Of a DNA stretch of 7,907 nt, positions 1 to 6,143 are shown piece by piece. The stretch is taken from assembly GCA_003554345.1 (NCBI GenBank), contig PWGE01000156.1, positions 1-7,907 on the forward strand, read 5' to 3'. Under the pieces are notes generated by a model. The model was given only the letters and a program-made list of their open reading frames with translations, had not been told where the DNA came from and ran no database searches. Position 1 is the first letter of the stretch; each line of letters starts with the position of its first letter. The position numbers were made by a program, and so were the translations under genes. This DNA is from Candidatus Sumerlaeota bacterium. GTDB lineage: Bacteria; Sumerlaeota; T1SED10-198M.

Positions 1-381
1 GTTTCTTTCAGGAACTTTCAGTGCAGACAGTGTGGTGAGTGCTGTAAAGGAAAAGGGACCGTCCAGTTATCGTCTCAGGAGCTGGAAGATATTTGCCGGT
101 ACCTGGCTATTTCCCATCGACTTGCCATGAGATATTACTGCTATCGGGATAAGAAGAAATATGTTCTTTTTGACCAACCGGATGAGTCCTGCATTTTTTT
201 ACGTCAGAATCGCTGTTTGATACATCCTGTAAAACCGTCTCAGTGCCGGAACTTTCCCCACGAATGGAATGAGAAAAAAATGCTTGAACGGTGTGAGGGA
301 TATCAGGCTCTTACCCGACCTGGAGATAATTCTTCTCTGCCTGGGCCTGAAAACGGGGAAAATTGGTCATATGTACCGTAA
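1..381 (+). CDS. YkgJ-family cysteine-cluster protein (5' truncated by window edge)
   Basis: The reading frame is open from base 1 to a TAA at 379-381, giving 126 visible residues. The true start lies before the window, probably only a few codons away, because family members carry the first cysteine cluster near the N-terminus. Counting from base 1, there is a C8-x2-C11-x2-C14-C15 cluster. A second part has C64, C72 and C82 in the context RCLIHPVKPSQCRNFP. This matches the YkgJ/UPF0153 family, a presumed zinc- or iron-binding domain whose typical signature is CxxCxxCC followed by a C-x-IY/H-xx-RP-xx-CR-x-FP segment. No reaction is established for the family, so the biochemical role is unknown. 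Where many homologues have a late CPG motif, this one has CEGY. The first in-frame ATG, at 127, falls after the first cysteine cluster and should not be taken as the start. The gene ends 30 bases before gltX on the same strand and probably shares its transcript. Confidence 0.85.
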   Translation, partial: VSFRNFQCRQCGECCKGKGTVQLSSQELEDICRYLAISHRLAMRYYCYRDKKKYVLFDQPDESCIFLRQNRCLIHPVKPSQCRNFPHEWNEKKMLERCEGYQALTRPGDNSSLPGPENGENWSYVP

Positions 382-400
382 TTACTTCCGATGAAGAAAA

Positions 401-407
401 GAAAGGA
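401..407 (+). promoter_or_regulatory. Ribosome binding site of gltX, decides the start codon
   Basis: GAAAGGA at 401-407 lies four bases before the ATG at 412. The in-frame ATG at 391 has no purine-rich sequence before it (upstream is TAATTACTTCCG). The start at 412 also gives the family-standard N-terminus MVRVRFAPSPTG, so the seven extra residues from 391 (MKKRKDD) are very likely untranslated. Confidence 0.8.
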
Positions 408-411
408 TGAT

Positions 412-1851
412 ATGGTACGAGTAAGATTTGCACCCAGCCCTACCGGAAATTTGCATATTGGGGGCGTTCGTACCGCTCTTTTTAACTATCTCTTCGCCAG
501 ATCTCATAAAGGGGCTTTTCTGTTACGTATCGAGGATACGGATCTTGAACGTTCAAAAACAGCATATACTGAGCATATTCTGGAGTCCCTTAAATGGCTC
601 GATATAACGATCGATGAACCGGTAGTTTTTCAATCATGTCGTCAGTCCCTTTATGAACACTATTTTGTTATCTTAAAGAAAAAAGGAGTGGTGTATCCCT
701 GCTTTTGTACTGTTGATGACCTTCAGCAGGAACGCGAAGAAGCCAGAAAACAGGGCGTGCCATACTGCTATTCCGGACGATGTCGGGAGTTACCCTCAGT
801 GGAGGTAGAACAGAAGCTTCAAGCATGCCAATCTCATACCTATCGTTTTTTTAATGAAAAGAATGGGACCGTTAAATGGCAGGATAGAGTCCATGGAATC
901 ATTTCCTTTGACACCTCCCGTCTGGATGATTTTATAATAAGACGTTCCGATGGTTCTTTCACTTATAACTATTGTGTGGTGATTGATGATCTGGATATGG
1001 AAATCACGCATGTGATTCGGGGAGATGATCATATTTCCAATACTCCCCGTCAGATTCTTTTGTTTCAGTCACTTTCTGAAGAACCACCTGCTTATGCCCA
1101 TGTTCCCATGATACTGGGTCCCGACCGTAAAAGACTGAGCAAGAGGCACGGTGCCTGCGGGCTGTTGAACTTCAAGAAGGAAGGGTATTTGAAAGAGGCT
1201 CTTGTTAATTTTTGTGCCCTTATGGGGTGGTCCTGGGACGATAAAACGACCATATTTTCCAGGCAGGAACTGATTGATACATTTACGCTGGATAAAATTT
1301 CATCCAGTCCGGCGGTTTTTGATAAGGATAAGCTCAATTGGTTGAATCGCTATTATCTGCGCAGCCTTTCTCTTTCACAAATAATGCAGGCGTTGGCACC
1401 TTTTTTGCGGGAAGAACAGCAAATGGAGAAAATAAGCCATGATATCCTCCTGGAATTGGTCAAAATAAGCCGGGAAAGAGTGACAACGCTCAAAGAACTG
1501 GCTGAAACTATTGGCAAAATCTGCAGAGGTCCTTCCTGCTATGAAGAGAAAGCGGTTCGGAAATGCCGAAAAAAATTTCTTCGTCCCGGTCTTTTGCCTG
1601 GTCTTATTGCCTTTTTAAACAACTTAAAGGAATGGTCACTGCCTTCTTTTGAAGAAAAACTGCGTGAATGGGCGCAGCAAAATGACTATAAATTTGTAGC
1701 CGTAGCTCAGGTTCTTCGTCTTGCTTTGACAGGAAGTTTGGTCTCTCCGCCTATTATAGAATGTGCTGTCTTTCTGGGTAGGGATACGGTACTTTCCCGC
1801 CTTTCCCACCTGGAACAATATCTCCGTTCCAGCGGGGATTACGAGGGTTGA
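412..1851 (+). CDS. gltX: Glutamyl-tRNA synthetase (GluRS)
   Basis: This class I aminoacyl-tRNA synthetase attaches glutamate to tRNA(Glu) in the cytosol using ATP. From the start at 412 it has 479 residues, normal for bacterial GluRS. Visible motifs in order: FAPSPTGNLHIGG with the HIGH-type signature at H15-I16-G17-G18; the RIEDTD segment; a zinc site formed by C97-x-C99 and Y120-x3-C124, one residue off the E. coli positions C98, C100, Y121 and C125; VIRGDDHISNTPRQ; and a KMSKS-type loop K240-R-L-S-K-R245. The C-terminal part is the alpha-helical anticodon-binding region. Whether it is discriminating, or also charges tRNA(Gln) for the amidotransferase route, cannot be read reliably from these motifs. 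It sits 30 bases after the ykgJ-like gene and its stop overlaps the ATG of the deacetylase gene, so translational coupling is likely. Confidence 0.96.
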   Translation: MVRVRFAPSPTGNLHIGGVRTALFNYLFARSHKGAFLLRIEDTDLERSKTAYTEHILESLKWLDITIDEPVVFQSCRQSLYEHYFVILKKKGVVYPCFCTVDDLQQEREEARKQGVPYCYSGRCRELPSVEVEQKLQACQSHTYRFFNEKNGTVKWQDRVHGIISFDTSRLDDFIIRRSDGSFTYNYCVVIDDLDMEITHVIRGDDHISNTPRQILLFQSLSEEPPAYAHVPMILGPDRKRLSKRHGACGLLNFKKEGYLKEALVNFCALMGWSWDDKTTIFSRQELIDTFTLDKISSSPAVFDKDKLNWLNRYYLRSLSLSQIMQALAPFLREEQQMEKISHDILLELVKISRERVTTLKELAETIGKICRGPSCYEEKAVRKCRKKFLRPGLLPGLIAFLNNLKEWSLPSFEEKLREWAQQNDYKFVAVAQVLRLALTGSLVSPPIIECAVFLGRDTVLSRLSHLEQYLRSSGDYEG

Positions 1852-3488
1852 TGGGTCTGTTTCATCAGCGTTGTTATGTGCTCACTGTTTTTATTCTCTT
1901 AGTCTGGCTCATATCTTCTCCTTTATCAGGAAATGATTTTGAGCTGGTGTTATCAGTGCAGGATCCTTTTTTCAGGCTCCTGAATGAACAGTGGGAATTT
2001 GCCCGGAGGGGCGGCAGTTATGGTGATTATTATTATCGTTTCCCTTCTGCAGGTACTGGTGATGTAATGGCTCGCTGGTATGTTGATGGTGTTCCTTCGG
2101 GTGAATATGAGCTGGAAACATGGATTGTCCCCGGTAGTTATGCCTCAAAAACTCAATACCGTATCGAAGGTGCTGAGAGTTTGAATGTTGTTGTTTCTGC
2201 TGAAGAAGAAGGGTGGTATTCACTGGGGAAATTTCAGGTGGAAGATTATTTGAGGGTGTCGATTGTTGACAAATGGGAGCAGCGGCATATGGTACATGCC
2301 GATGCCCTGAGAATGCAACTCAACAGTGAGCCTCCTCCTCCGCCTGTTGCTGATCCGCCACCTCTGTTGGGATTGTGTATTGATGATGTGGGAATGCAGA
2401 GTCCGCAGAATGAAAACAGTATTGTTTATGGTTTTACCCGATTACCGGTCTCTCTGACGTATGCCGTTCTTCCCCATGCGGTTTTTGCCAGGGAAAGCGC
2501 CCGGTATCTTACCGGAAAGGGATCTGAAGTGATTGTTCATCAGCCTATGGAACCTATTTCGTCGTTCTTTGAAGATTATGACCATCTTATTACCACTACT
2601 CAGGATAAAGAGGAAATATATGATATCCTTCGAACTTCTTTTGAAAATGTGCCTGGTGCTTTTGGTCTGAATAATCATATGGGCTCTCTGGTTACCCAGG
2701 ACCGACGAGTCATGAAAACGATCCTGGGTTATCTGCAAGAAAATGAGGGGTTTTTCCTGGATAGTTATACTATCGCTCACAGTCGGGCATTTGCATTAGC
2801 CCGGCAAAAAGGAGTGCTCACCGGGAAGCGTCATTACTTTATTGATGGAGAAACGGTCCAGGAAAGTCGCACTCATATGAGAAGATGGGCAGACCAGGTA
2901 TTATATAATCCGGGGCGCCCTCTTAATGCTATTGGACACGTGCAGCAGAATACCCTGCAAGCCCTGGAGGAAAAAATACCTCTTTTGATAGAGAGGGGAA
3001 TCCAGGTGCAGCCTGTTTCATCCACCATGCATTTGACCTTTTATCCAGATGAAAATACTCCGGTATCGTCTTTTCGCAGTGTTCAGCCGTTTCAATGGGG
3101 GGCTCAGGAAGAATGTTTTTTTACTTCTGCCACCAGGCGGGCGGCACTGTGGGAGCTGAAAGATGATAAAGAGCCTCCTCTCCTGGGAGAAATGAACATA
3201 CTGGCACCCTGTACCGGGAAGTATCGCCTCTGGGTATACTGGGATGAGAAGGAAAAAGAACTGTCGTCCTCTCGAATGGAAGTGGTTACTCCTGCCGGTG
3301 GTCGTTCGGTGCCTCTTTGTCAGAAAAAGGGGAATCGTCAGTGGATACCCCTGGGACATTACAATGTAAAACAGGGGGAACTGCTTCAGCTCCGGATTCT
3401 GGCGCCTCCTGCCCCTTTATCTGATTCTTTTATCCGCCTGGATGCCGTTCGTTTACAATACCTGGGAGAAGAAAGAAATGAGGAGTAA
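1851..3488 (+). CDS. Secreted divergent polysaccharide deacetylase (YibQ type) flanked by golvesin-like domains
   Basis: The 545-residue product starts with a basic N-terminus and a hydrophobic stretch (about 8-25, CYVLTVFILLVWLISS), read as a signal peptide or anchor; no lipobox is seen. Residues 30-157 resemble a golvesin C-terminal-like beta domain (YYYRFPSAGTG, GWYSLGKF, HADALRM). A proline-rich linker follows (about 160-172). Residues 172-395 match the divergent polysaccharide deacetylase family: LCIDD with D178/D179, EVIVHQPMEP with H230, NNHMGS with H276, FFLDS and IGHVQ with H363. Residues about 420-540 look like a second golvesin-like domain (QWIPLGHY, RLDAVRLQ). By family, the core has the NodB-type metal-dependent fold; the substrate is unproven, and a role on cell-wall or surface glycans is inferred. 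The ATG at 1851 shares its A with the gltX stop (TGATG) and has GAGGG at 1843-1847. A TTG at 1848 is a weaker alternative because it leaves no room after the Shine-Dalgarno sequence. Confidence 0.87.
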   Translation: MGLFHQRCYVLTVFILLVWLISSPLSGNDFELVLSVQDPFFRLLNEQWEFARRGGSYGDYYYRFPSAGTGDVMARWYVDGVPSGEYELETWIVPGSYASKTQYRIEGAESLNVVVSAEEEGWYSLGKFQVEDYLRVSIVDKWEQRHMVHADALRMQLNSEPPPPPVADPPPLLGLCIDDVGMQSPQNENSIVYGFTRLPVSLTYAVLPHAVFARESARYLTGKGSEVIVHQPMEPISSFFEDYDHLITTTQDKEEIYDILRTSFENVPGAFGLNNHMGSLVTQDRRVMKTILGYLQENEGFFLDSYTIAHSRAFALARQKGVLTGKRHYFIDGETVQESRTHMRRWADQVLYNPGRPLNAIGHVQQNTLQALEEKIPLLIERGIQVQPVSSTMHLTFYPDENTPVSSFRSVQPFQWGAQEECFFTSATRRAALWELKDDKEPPLLGEMNILAPCTGKYRLWVYWDEKEKELSSSRMEVVTPAGGRSVPLCQKKGNRQWIPLGHYNVKQGELLQLRILAPPAPLSDSFIRLDAVRLQYLGEERNEE

Positions 3489-3533
3489 ATATTGCTGAAA
3501 ACCCCATTTCTGTGCAGTGAATCAGCGGGTGTT

Positions 3534-3561
3534 TTGAAAATATATAGAAGTGTGGTAAAAT
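3534..3561 (+). promoter_or_regulatory. Sigma70-like promoter for the msbA unit
   Basis: A -35 box TTGAAA (3534-3539; consensus TTGACA, one mismatch) and a -10 box TAAAAT (3556-3561; consensus TATAAT, one mismatch) are separated by 16 bases. The -10 box is preceded by TGG at 3553-3555, which matches the extended -10 element TGn. The expected transcription start is near 3568, so the transcript would begin at the foot of the hairpin at 3569-3590. This is a motif-based prediction; the promoter consensus of this organism is not known. Confidence 0.6.
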
Positions 3562-3568
3562 CCCTCTT

Positions 3569-3590
3569 CATCTCTTCTGAAGAAGAGATG
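3569..3590 (+). other. Perfect 9-bp stem-loop at the predicted 5' end of the msbA transcript
   Basis: CATCTCTTC (3569-3577) and GAAGAGATG (3582-3590) are perfect reverse complements around the four-base loop TGAA. The following bases are TAGGAGAGG rather than a T-run, so this is not an ordinary intrinsic terminator on the + strand. Its place immediately after the predicted transcription start suggests a 5' stabilising hairpin or a regulatory leader element. A DNA-level operator is possible, because the palindrome lies just downstream of the -10 box. Confidence 0.55.
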
Positions 3591-3591
3591 T

Positions 3592-3596
3592 AGGAG
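3592..3596 (+). promoter_or_regulatory. AGGAG Shine-Dalgarno sequence far upstream of the msbA start
   Basis: AGGAG at 3592-3596 lies between two predicted hairpins and is the only good Shine-Dalgarno match before msbA. It is 38 bases from the ATG at 3635, far beyond the usual spacing. No ATG, GTG or TTG is available at normal distance after it. If the hairpin at 3597-3623 forms, only the 11 bases 3624-3634 separate it from the start codon, a workable distance. Confidence 0.45.
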
Positions 3597-3623
3597 AGGC
3601 CGGAAAAAGCAATAACCCGGCTT
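3597..3623 (+). other. GC-rich stem-loop just upstream of the msbA start
   Basis: AGGCCGG (3597-3603) can pair with CCGGCTT (3617-3623), giving seven pairs including one G-U, closed by a 13-base A-rich loop (3604-3616). The GCCGG/CCGGC core is a perfect five-pair match. It separates the AGGAG at 3592-3596 from the start codon at 3635, so folding would shorten the effective distance between them. Confidence 0.5.
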
Positions 3624-3634
3624 ATGAAATATAT

Positions 3635-5476
3635 ATGACAACAATTCGCTTTCTTTATACTTATATCAGGAAATACTTTCGCCTCTTTATTCTGGCGGCT
3701 TTCCTGGCTATCCTGGTGAGTGCTCTGTCTATAGGTTCTTTTGGTGCTATAGTGCCTACATTGAATATACTTTTTGATCCCTATATAGCAGAAGATGGGA
3801 CCCAGGAATTTATTCGTATACCGGAGGAGGTGCCGGGGGGTATTCGTGAAAAAGTTGAGGGTCCGGTGCAGTCCCTTAATGAAAATTTTCAGGGACGGCA
3901 TTATGATCTGCTCATTATGGTGATGGTCTTTTTTATTGTCATTAATTTTTTTAAATGCTTCTGCATGTTTCTCAAAAAGTATCTGCAGGCTTATATTGGA
4001 AACAAAATCGTACAGTCCATACGAAATGATCTCTATCGGCGAATTTTAACCCTGGATTTTTATTTTTTCGGCCGATTTAAAAGTGGTGACCTGATGAGTC
4101 GTCTCCTCGATGATACCGGGCGTGTGCAGAAAAGCGTTACCAGGGAAGTAATGAACCTGCTCTCTGCTCCTATTGATATTATTGTAAAAATGGTGACCCT
4201 TTTTCTTATAGCACCGGTGCTCTCGATATTTGTTTTCTGTGTCTATCCCTTTATAGCAGTTCCTATAGTTATTTTTGGCAGAAAAATCAAGAAGTATTCC
4301 AGGCGTGCCATGAAAAAGACAGCTGATTTAAACAGTATTATAAAAGAAACTATTTCCGGGATAGAGATTGTGCAGGCTTTTAATATGACTGATTATGAGC
4401 ACGCACGCTTTGAGAAGAAAAATCACCGCCTGGTATATTTGAGGTTAAAAAATTCAATTATGTCGGCGGTTTCCCGTCCTATTTTAGAATTTTGTGTAAA
4501 CATTGGAATTTCTATCATTGTTTTATGGGGTGGTTATCTGGTCTTAAAACGGGGAACCCTTCAGTCGGATATTTTTATCTTCTATCTGGGAATACTGGCT
4601 TCTATGTACCGACCTGTAAAAGATATATTAAGGGCTAATAACCAGTTGCAGGAAGGAATGGCTTCAGCGGACAGGGTGTTTCAGATTATGAATGAGCAAA
4701 ATCAGGTGGTGGAAAGGGAGGACGCTAAGAAACTTGACAGGGTGGAAAAAGGACTGGTTTTTGACAATGTATCTTTTGAGTATAATACTGAAGAACCTGT
4801 TTTGTGTAATATCGATCTGGAAGTTCCCCTCAACAAATGTGTCGCTATTGTTGGACCCAGCGGAGCCGGTAAAACTACCCTGGTGCATCTTGTTCCCCGC
4901 TTCATTGAACCCTCTTCCGGACGTGTATTGATTGATGGAGAAGATTATAAAAATTATACTATTGAATCTATCCGAGCCCAGATAGGAATTGTCATGCAGG
5001 ATGTTTTTCTTTTTGATGATACCATTCGCAATAATATTGCTTATGGTCATCCTGAAATCGAACTGGAGCGGGTCATAGAAGCGGCAAAACATGCCAATGC
5101 TCATGATTTTATCATGAATTTGCCCGGGCAATATGATACCATGATTGGTGAACTGGGAGATACTCTCTCTGGCGGTGAAAAACAGCGCCTCTCCATCGCA
5201 AGGGCTATTCTTAAAAACCCTTCTATTTTGCTGTTGGATGAAGCGACCTCTTCTTTAGATTCTGAAGCAGAAGCCCTGGTGCAGCAAGCTCTGGACTACC
5301 TTATGAAAGACCGGTCAACTTTTATTATCGCTCATCGACTTTCAACTGTGAAAAATGCCGATGAAATCATATTCCTGAAAGACGGTTGTGTGTGCGAACG
5401 GGGAACTCATGAAGAATTAATTGAGAAAAATGGATATTATGCACAGTTTTTCCGTACCCAATTTTTAACTCCCTGA
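3635..5476 (+). CDS. msbA: MsbA-like lipid A/glycolipid ABC exporter
   Basis: This 613-residue half-transporter has a fused membrane domain and ATPase domain and would act as a homodimer in the inner membrane. Hydrophobic segments fit six transmembrane helices (roughly 17-47, 92-115, 175-197, 198-216, 283-303, 312-332). The ATPase domain (about 375-605) is complete: Walker A G407-PSGAGKT-T415, Q-loop Q455, signature LSGGE 511-515, Walker B ILLLDE with D535 and E536, and switch histidine H567. By family it flips lipid A-core or a related glycolipid across the membrane; the adjacent LPS-kinase-like gene supports this, but peptide or drug exporters share the same architecture. E. coli MsbA has 582 residues. 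Much of the extra length here lies in the first periplasmic loop (about 48-91). The start at 3635 lacks a normally spaced Shine-Dalgarno sequence; no NTG start occurs in frame back to the TGA at 3578. Its stop overlaps the next gene's ribosome binding site. Confidence 0.88.
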   Translation: MTTIRFLYTYIRKYFRLFILAAFLAILVSALSIGSFGAIVPTLNILFDPYIAEDGTQEFIRIPEEVPGGIREKVEGPVQSLNENFQGRHYDLLIMVMVFFIVINFFKCFCMFLKKYLQAYIGNKIVQSIRNDLYRRILTLDFYFFGRFKSGDLMSRLLDDTGRVQKSVTREVMNLLSAPIDIIVKMVTLFLIAPVLSIFVFCVYPFIAVPIVIFGRKIKKYSRRAMKKTADLNSIIKETISGIEIVQAFNMTDYEHARFEKKNHRLVYLRLKNSIMSAVSRPILEFCVNIGISIIVLWGGYLVLKRGTLQSDIFIFYLGILASMYRPVKDILRANNQLQEGMASADRVFQIMNEQNQVVEREDAKKLDRVEKGLVFDNVSFEYNTEEPVLCNIDLEVPLNKCVAIVGPSGAGKTTLVHLVPRFIEPSSGRVLIDGEDYKNYTIESIRAQIGIVMQDVFLFDDTIRNNIAYGHPEIELERVIEAAKHANAHDFIMNLPGQYDTMIGELGDTLSGGEKQRLSIARAILKNPSILLLDEATSSLDSEAEALVQQALDYLMKDRSTFIIAHRLSTVKNADEIIFLKDGCVCERGTHEELIEKNGYYAQFFRTQFLTP

Positions 5477-5479
5477 GGG
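5475..5479 (+). promoter_or_regulatory. Ribosome binding site of the kinase gene, overlapping the msbA stop
   Basis: GAGGG at 5475-5479 overlaps the TGA of msbA (5474-5476) and lies four bases before the ATG at 5484. This supports that start and suggests translational coupling of the two genes. Confidence 0.75.
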
Positions 5480-5483
5480 TAAT

Positions 5484-6143
5484 ATGCACATCCCTTCTGC
5501 TCTGCAGGCTTTTCTTTATAAGAATTATCCTCATTACCAGGGACTGCAACTGGTTAAAAAGGGAGATAACCTCTTTCAGGCTGATCTCTATCGTTTTCAT
5601 AATGAAAAGGGCGAATACCTTGTGAAGTCATATCATCGCTGGACCTGTTTTGCCTGGTTGTCAAGGCATTTGATAAGACGGGAATTGCATTTTTACAGTT
5701 GCTTTCAGGGATATTCTTTCATGCTTCCTCTTCTGTGCAAAAGTAAAGATTCCCTGGCATTTGTGGTGCCCTGGGTGCATCATACCCCTATAAAACGTCT
5801 TTGCTCTGAAGAATGTGCCGGAGTGTTTTTTCGGGCCAGAAAAGTGATTTCTACTATACATGCCCGGAAGATTACACATGGTGATATTCGTTTAAAAAAC
5901 TTTCTCTATAATGGTGAACATCTCTATTTGATAGACTGGGTGACCTCAGTTGATTGGAACAGGTCTCTTCTCCGAAAAATGCCTGCTCCTTTGAAACGAA
6001 TGTTTTACAGAACGGATTGGTACCGCCTGGAAAAGATGTTTTCAAAACTCCTTCCCCGTCAGGTGGATTTCCATCCACCATGGTGGTACTATCCCGGAGC
6101 TTTTTTTCGTAAAAATATTTATCGCTGGTTTAAGAAAGATTGA
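5484..6143 (+). CDS. Compact lipopolysaccharide kinase-like protein (protein-kinase fold)
   Basis: The 219-residue protein has the skeleton of a small eukaryotic-type kinase fold: a lysine in YLVKSY (K48), a helix glutamate in RRELHF (E67), the catalytic loop HGDIRLKN with H132, D134 and N139, and a metal-binding aspartate in YLIDW (D151, in place of DFG). This pattern is typical of the LPS kinase families (KdkA/WaaP/InaA-like) and of RIO-like kinases. The likely role is ATP-dependent phosphorylation of a Kdo or heptose residue of the LPS inner core at the cytoplasmic face of the inner membrane. That substrate is inferred from the neighbouring msbA, not shown by the sequence. No signal peptide or transmembrane helix is seen. 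The C-terminus is rich in aromatic and basic residues (WWYYPGAFFRKNIYRWFKKD), which could help membrane contact. It follows msbA by seven bases and its TGA overlaps the next ATG. Confidence 0.75.
   Translation: MHIPSALQAFLYKNYPHYQGLQLVKKGDNLFQADLYRFHNEKGEYLVKSYHRWTCFAWLSRHLIRRELHFYSCFQGYSFMLPLLCKSKDSLAFVVPWVHHTPIKRLCSEECAGVFFRARKVISTIHARKITHGDIRLKNFLYNGEHLYLIDWVTSVDWNRSLLRKMPAPLKRMFYRTDWYRLEKMFSKLLPRQVDFHPPWWYYPGAFFRKNIYRWFKKD

Larger units (their letters stand above)
3489..3634. other. Intergenic region between deacetylase and msbA genes
   Basis: This 146-base gap is the only substantial non-coding segment. It contains a sigma70-like promoter at 3534-3561, a perfect 9-bp hairpin at 3569-3590, an AGGAG at 3592-3596, a second hairpin at 3597-3623 and a four-codon reading frame at 3624-3638. 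No convincing intrinsic terminator for the deacetylase gene is visible: neither hairpin is followed by a run of T on the + strand. Some read-through from the upstream unit is therefore likely. Confidence 0.75.

Noticed and set aside
127-381. ATG at 127 as the start of the cysteine-cluster gene
   Set aside because: The same frame is open to base 1 and encodes the conserved CxxCxxCC cluster upstream of 127, so the gene continues off the window edge.
391-411. Upstream ATG of gltX at 391, which would add MKKRKDD
   Set aside because: There is no Shine-Dalgarno sequence before 391, whereas GAAAGGA is well placed before 412. The family N-terminus also begins at the second methionine.
3497-3539. Possible terminator after the deacetylase gene, pairing AAAACCCC with GGGTGTTTT
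   Set aside because: The pairing needs a bulge, has a loop of about 21 bases, and is followed by GAAAAT rather than a T-run. It also overlaps the -35 box of the predicted promoter.
3588-3593. ATG followed at once by TAG next to the first hairpin
   Set aside because: A start-stop pair of this kind is expected by chance, and the ATG is inside the hairpin stem without its own ribosome binding site.
3386-3901. Long open frame on the minus strand (171 codons) across the intergenic region
   Set aside because: It overlaps two well-supported + strand genes, shows no recognisable domain, and has low-complexity basic and serine-rich content typical of an antisense shadow frame.
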